From UBA5109 sp038148755 (lineage in GTDB: Bacteria > Pseudomonadota > Gammaproteobacteria > Pseudomonadales > Pseudohongiellaceae): DNA of 64,000 bases. Below, piece after piece: positions 61,624-64,000 of the stretch (position 1 is the stretch's first letter; each line of letters starts with the position of its first letter). The stretch is from contig JAYQWA010000007.1 of the NCBI GenBank assembly GCA_038148755.1, positions 1 to 64,000 of the forward strand, in the 5' to 3' direction. Both the position numbers and the translations under genes were made by a program. The notes beneath the pieces are model-generated. The model was given only the letters and a program-made list of their open reading frames with translations, had not been told where the DNA came from and searched no databases.

Positions 61624-63027
61624 CTAGTATTTGTAGGAATCCGGCTTGAATGGGCCATCAACCGGAATGCCCAGATAGTCAGACTGCTCCTGCGTCATGC
61701 GGGTGATAACACCACCAAAACCCCTGACCATACAGGCAGCAACTTCTTCGTCCAGATACTTCGGCAGTACTTCCACTTTCAGGTTGGCTTTTTTACTCGC
61801 CTCATCTTGATCGGCATACTTTCTTTCCCATAAATACATTTGTGCCAGTACCTGATTGGCGAATGAGCCATCCATGATACGGGAAGGGTGTCCGGTGGCA
61901 TTGCCCAGATTGATCAGGCGGCCTTCGGATAACAGGATTAAATAATCTTCGCTGCCTTCACTATCCGTACCACGAATAACACGGTGAACTTGTGGTTTCA
62001 CCTCTTCAAAGGTCCAGTTCTTGCGCATATAGGCTGTATTGATTTCGCTGTCGAAGTGGCCGATGTTACAGACGACTGCGCCACTCTTAAGGCTTTCCAG
62101 CATATGCGCATCACAAACATCAACATTGCCCGTGGTGGTGACAATCAAATCAGTATGCTGCATCAGCTGGGTATCGATGCAGTCAGCTTTTCCGGTGTTG
62201 ATACCGTCTTTATAAGGGGAAACAACTTCAAAACCATCCATGCAGGCCTGCATGGCACAGATCGGATCAATTTCGGTAATTTTTACGATCATACCTTCCT
62301 GACGCAGGCTTTGTGCAGAACCTTTGCCGACATCCCCATAACCGATCACCAATGCTTTCTTACCAGACAGCAGCATATCAGTACCACGTTTGATGCCATC
62401 ATTCAGGCTGTGACGACAGCCATATTTGTTGTCATTCTTGGCTTTGGTTACGGAGTCGTTGACATTAATGGCAGGCACTTTCAGTGTACCTTTTTCCAGC
62501 ATTTCATAGAGTCTGTGAACCCCGGTGGTGGTTTCTTCAGTGATGCCGTGAACGTTTTCCAGTATCTGCGGATATTTGTTATGAGCCATGGCTGTCAGGT
62601 CACCACCATCATCCAGCAGCATATTGGCATCCCAGGGTTTACCGTCTTTCAGAATAGTCTGCTCAATACACCACTCGGCTTCTTCTTCGGTCTGGCCTTT
62701 CCAGGCATAGACAGCAACACCGGAAGCAGCCATAGCTGCTGCAGCGTGATCCTGGGTTGAAAAAATATTACAGGACGACCAGCGGACTTCAGCGCCAAGT
62801 GCTTTCAATGTTTCAATCAAGACGGCGGTCTGAATGGTCATGTGAATACAGCCAATAATTTTGGCACCCGCTAAAGGCTGCTCTTTGGCATATTTTTCCC
62901 GGAGTGTCATCAGGGCGGGCATTTCTGCTTCGGCCAGCGTGATTTCACGTCGCCCGTAATCAGCCAGACTGATATCGGCTACTTTATAGTCTTCAGATTC
63001 GATAACTTGCATATTCAGATTGTTCAT
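61624..63027 (-). CDS. ahcY: Adenosylhomocysteinase
   Basis: Hydrolyses S-adenosylhomocysteine to homocysteine and adenosine, NAD-dependent. The 467 residues contain GCIHMTIQTAVLIETL, SSCNIFSTQDHAAAAM, the NAD-binding GYGDVGKGSAQSLR, and the C-terminal FKPDSYKY typical of the family. It follows metK by 34 bases, a sensible pairing in the methyl cycle. I see no SAH riboswitch in the short gap. Confidence 0.97.
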   Translation of the reverse strand: MNNLNMQVIESEDYKVADISLADYGRREITLAEAEMPALMTLREKYAKEQPLAGAKIIGCIHMTIQTAVLIETLKALGAEVRWSSCNIFSTQDHAAAAMAASGVAVYAWKGQTEEEAEWCIEQTILKDGKPWDANMLLDDGGDLTAMAHNKYPQILENVHGITEETTTGVHRLYEMLEKGTLKVPAINVNDSVTKAKNDNKYGCRHSLNDGIKRGTDMLLSGKKALVIGYGDVGKGSAQSLRQEGMIVKITEIDPICAMQACMDGFEVVSPYKDGINTGKADCIDTQLMQHTDLIVTTTGNVDVCDAHMLESLKSGAVVCNIGHFDSEINTAYMRKNWTFEEVKPQVHRVIRGTDSEGSEDYLILLSEGRLINLGNATGHPSRIMDGSFANQVLAQMYLWERKYADQDEASKKANLKVEVLPKYLDEEVAACMVRGFGGVITRMTQEQSDYLGIPVDGPFKPDSYKY

Positions 63028-63061
63028 TTATTTAAATTCCTTGCAGATATGACTGCAGCTT

Positions 63062-64000
63062 TTAGAGACCAGCGTCTGCTTTCAGGGCTTCGGCTTTATC
63101 AGTTTGTTCCCAGGAAAATTCTTCGCGCCCGAAGTGTCCATAGGCGGCTGTTTCCTGATAGATCGGACGCAACAGGTTCAGCATTTCGGTCAGGCCACCG
63201 GGGCGGAGCTCAAAGTGTTCACGCACCAGTCTGGTAATCGCCAGATCATCAATCTTGCCGGTGCCAAAAGTATCCACCAGTACAGAGGTAGGATCTGCGA
63301 CACCGATAGCATAGGACAACTGGATTTCACAGCGGTCTGCAATGCCTGCAGCAACAATATTCTTGGCAATATAACGTGCCAGATAAGCTGCCGAACGATC
63401 CACTTTTGAGGGATCCTTGCCGGAAAATGCGCCACCACCATGACGTGCCATACCTCCATAGGTATCAACGATAATTTTACGTCCTGTCAAACCACAGTCG
63501 CCGTGTGGGCCGCCGATCACAAAACGACCGGTTGGGTTGATATGGTACTTGGTGTCTGCATCCAGCCATTCTGCGGGCAACACCGGTTTGATAATTTCTT
63601 CCATAACCGCTTCATGCAGATCGCTGTCAGTAACATCTTCGTCATGCTGGGTGGAAAGTACAACGGCATCAATAGACTGTGGCTTGCCATCGATGTAACG
63701 GAAAGTAATCTGGCTTTTGGCATCAGGTCGCAGGAAGGGCAGGCTGCCATTTTTTCTGACTTCGGCCTGACGTTTAACCAATAGGTGGGAGTAGGTAATA
63801 GGTGCCGGCATCAGCACATCAGTTTCACGGCAGGCGTAACCAAACATCAGGCCCTGGTCTCCCGCGCCCTGTTCTTTCGGATCACCGCGGTCAACGCCCT
63901 GGTTGATATCACTGGATTGTTCACCGATAGCATTCAGGACAGCACAGCTTTTATAGTCAAAACCCATGGCTGAATCATCGTAACCAATTTTTTTGATGGC
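63062..64000 (-). CDS. metK: S-adenosylmethionine synthetase, 3' part (start beyond the window)
   Basis: Makes S-adenosylmethionine from methionine and ATP. The frame stays open to the right window edge (first visible residues AIKKIGYDDSAMGFDYKSC), so the N-terminal about 75 residues are outside; about 312 are seen. An internal ATG at 63967 is not the true start. Recognisable are GAGDQGLMFGYA, the GGPHGDCGLTGRKIIVDTYGG motif and SGKDPSKVDRSAAYLARYIAKN. It stands directly upstream of ahcY. Confidence 0.97.
   Translation of the reverse strand, partial: AIKKIGYDDSAMGFDYKSCAVLNAIGEQSSDINQGVDRGDPKEQGAGDQGLMFGYACRETDVLMPAPITYSHLLVKRQAEVRKNGSLPFLRPDAKSQITFRYIDGKPQSIDAVVLSTQHDEDVTDSDLHEAVMEEIIKPVLPAEWLDADTKYHINPTGRFVIGGPHGDCGLTGRKIIVDTYGGMARHGGGAFSGKDPSKVDRSAAYLARYIAKNIVAAGIADRCEIQLSYAIGVADPTSVLVDTFGTGKIDDLAITRLVREHFELRPGGLTEMLNLLRPIYQETAAYGHFGREEFSWEQTDKAEALKADAGL

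Noticed and set aside
61984..62760. 258-codon plus-strand frame inside ahcY
   Set aside because: It is antisense to the strongly conserved ahcY gene and has no family resemblance.
63028..63061. SAH riboswitch upstream of ahcY
   Set aside because: Only 34 bases separate metK and ahcY, too short for the element, and none of its motifs is seen.

Overview
This window is chromosomal DNA from a free-living gammaproteobacterium of moderate to low GC content (roughly mid-forties percent by eye; not computed). It holds about 60 protein genes, nearly all core metabolism and information processing. I see no rRNA, tRNA, CRISPR array, prophage, insertion sequence or transposase. The order hslU-hslV-ftsN-like-priA / rpmE / mrcA / pilM-aroK-aroB-gltB-gltD-hemE is the arrangement known from Pseudomonas and relatives, so the organism probably lies near the Pseudomonadales. 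Several usual members of that neighbourhood are gone: argS, malic enzyme, pilNOPQ and damX.

Layout. 1-5.6 kb: HslUV protease, a SPOR protein, PriA, chorismate mutase and L31. 5.7-17.6 kb: class A PBP, a 5' stump of pilM, aroKB, glutamate synthase and hemE. 17.7-24.2 kb: folK, bioA, a secreted orphan, an M3 lipoprotein peptidase, VanZ, STAS-like and DoxX proteins, and a truncated comF. 24.3-28 kb: bioB-bioF-bioC-bioD. 28.1-34 kb: trhO, a diheme cytochrome c, a cytochrome c', then xseB-ispA-dxs. 34-37 kb: a 2-oxoacid:ferredoxin oxidoreductase pair (korAB). 37.2-43.4 kb: a Dsb-like protein, a HEPN-like orphan, a BaeSR-type two-component system with an MltB-type lytic transglycosylase, and a phage lambda P-like protein. 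43.5-53.4 kb: ettA, glyA-nrdR, ribD-ribE-ribBX-ribH-nusB-thiL, a relic of an ABC-2 permease, pgpA and yaiI. 53.4-64 kb: deaD, an AlkD-like protein, uup, an aldehyde dehydrogenase, a polysaccharide deacetylase, a small lipoprotein, a Zn-peptidase, ahcY and metK (cut by the window end).

The gene sets fit an aerobe or facultative aerobe making its own aromatic amino acids, glutamate, haem, biotin, riboflavin and isoprenoids (MEP pathway). ahcY and metK serve the S-adenosylmethionine cycle. The pilM stump and the comF lacking its phosphoribosyltransferase half together suggest a lineage that lost type IV pili and DNA uptake.

The most unusual feature is a dispersed family of roughly 115-122 bp imperfect palindromes (17576, 37903, 38774, 43449 and 59587). 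The apical core closely matches the core of enterobacterial ERIC elements. Each copy carries a different, almost perfectly self-complementary 14-18 bp stem, and each sits directly after the stop codon of a protein gene in the gene's sense orientation. In two copies the stop codon is part of the element. Two copies in opposite orientation bracket the HEPN-like orphan.
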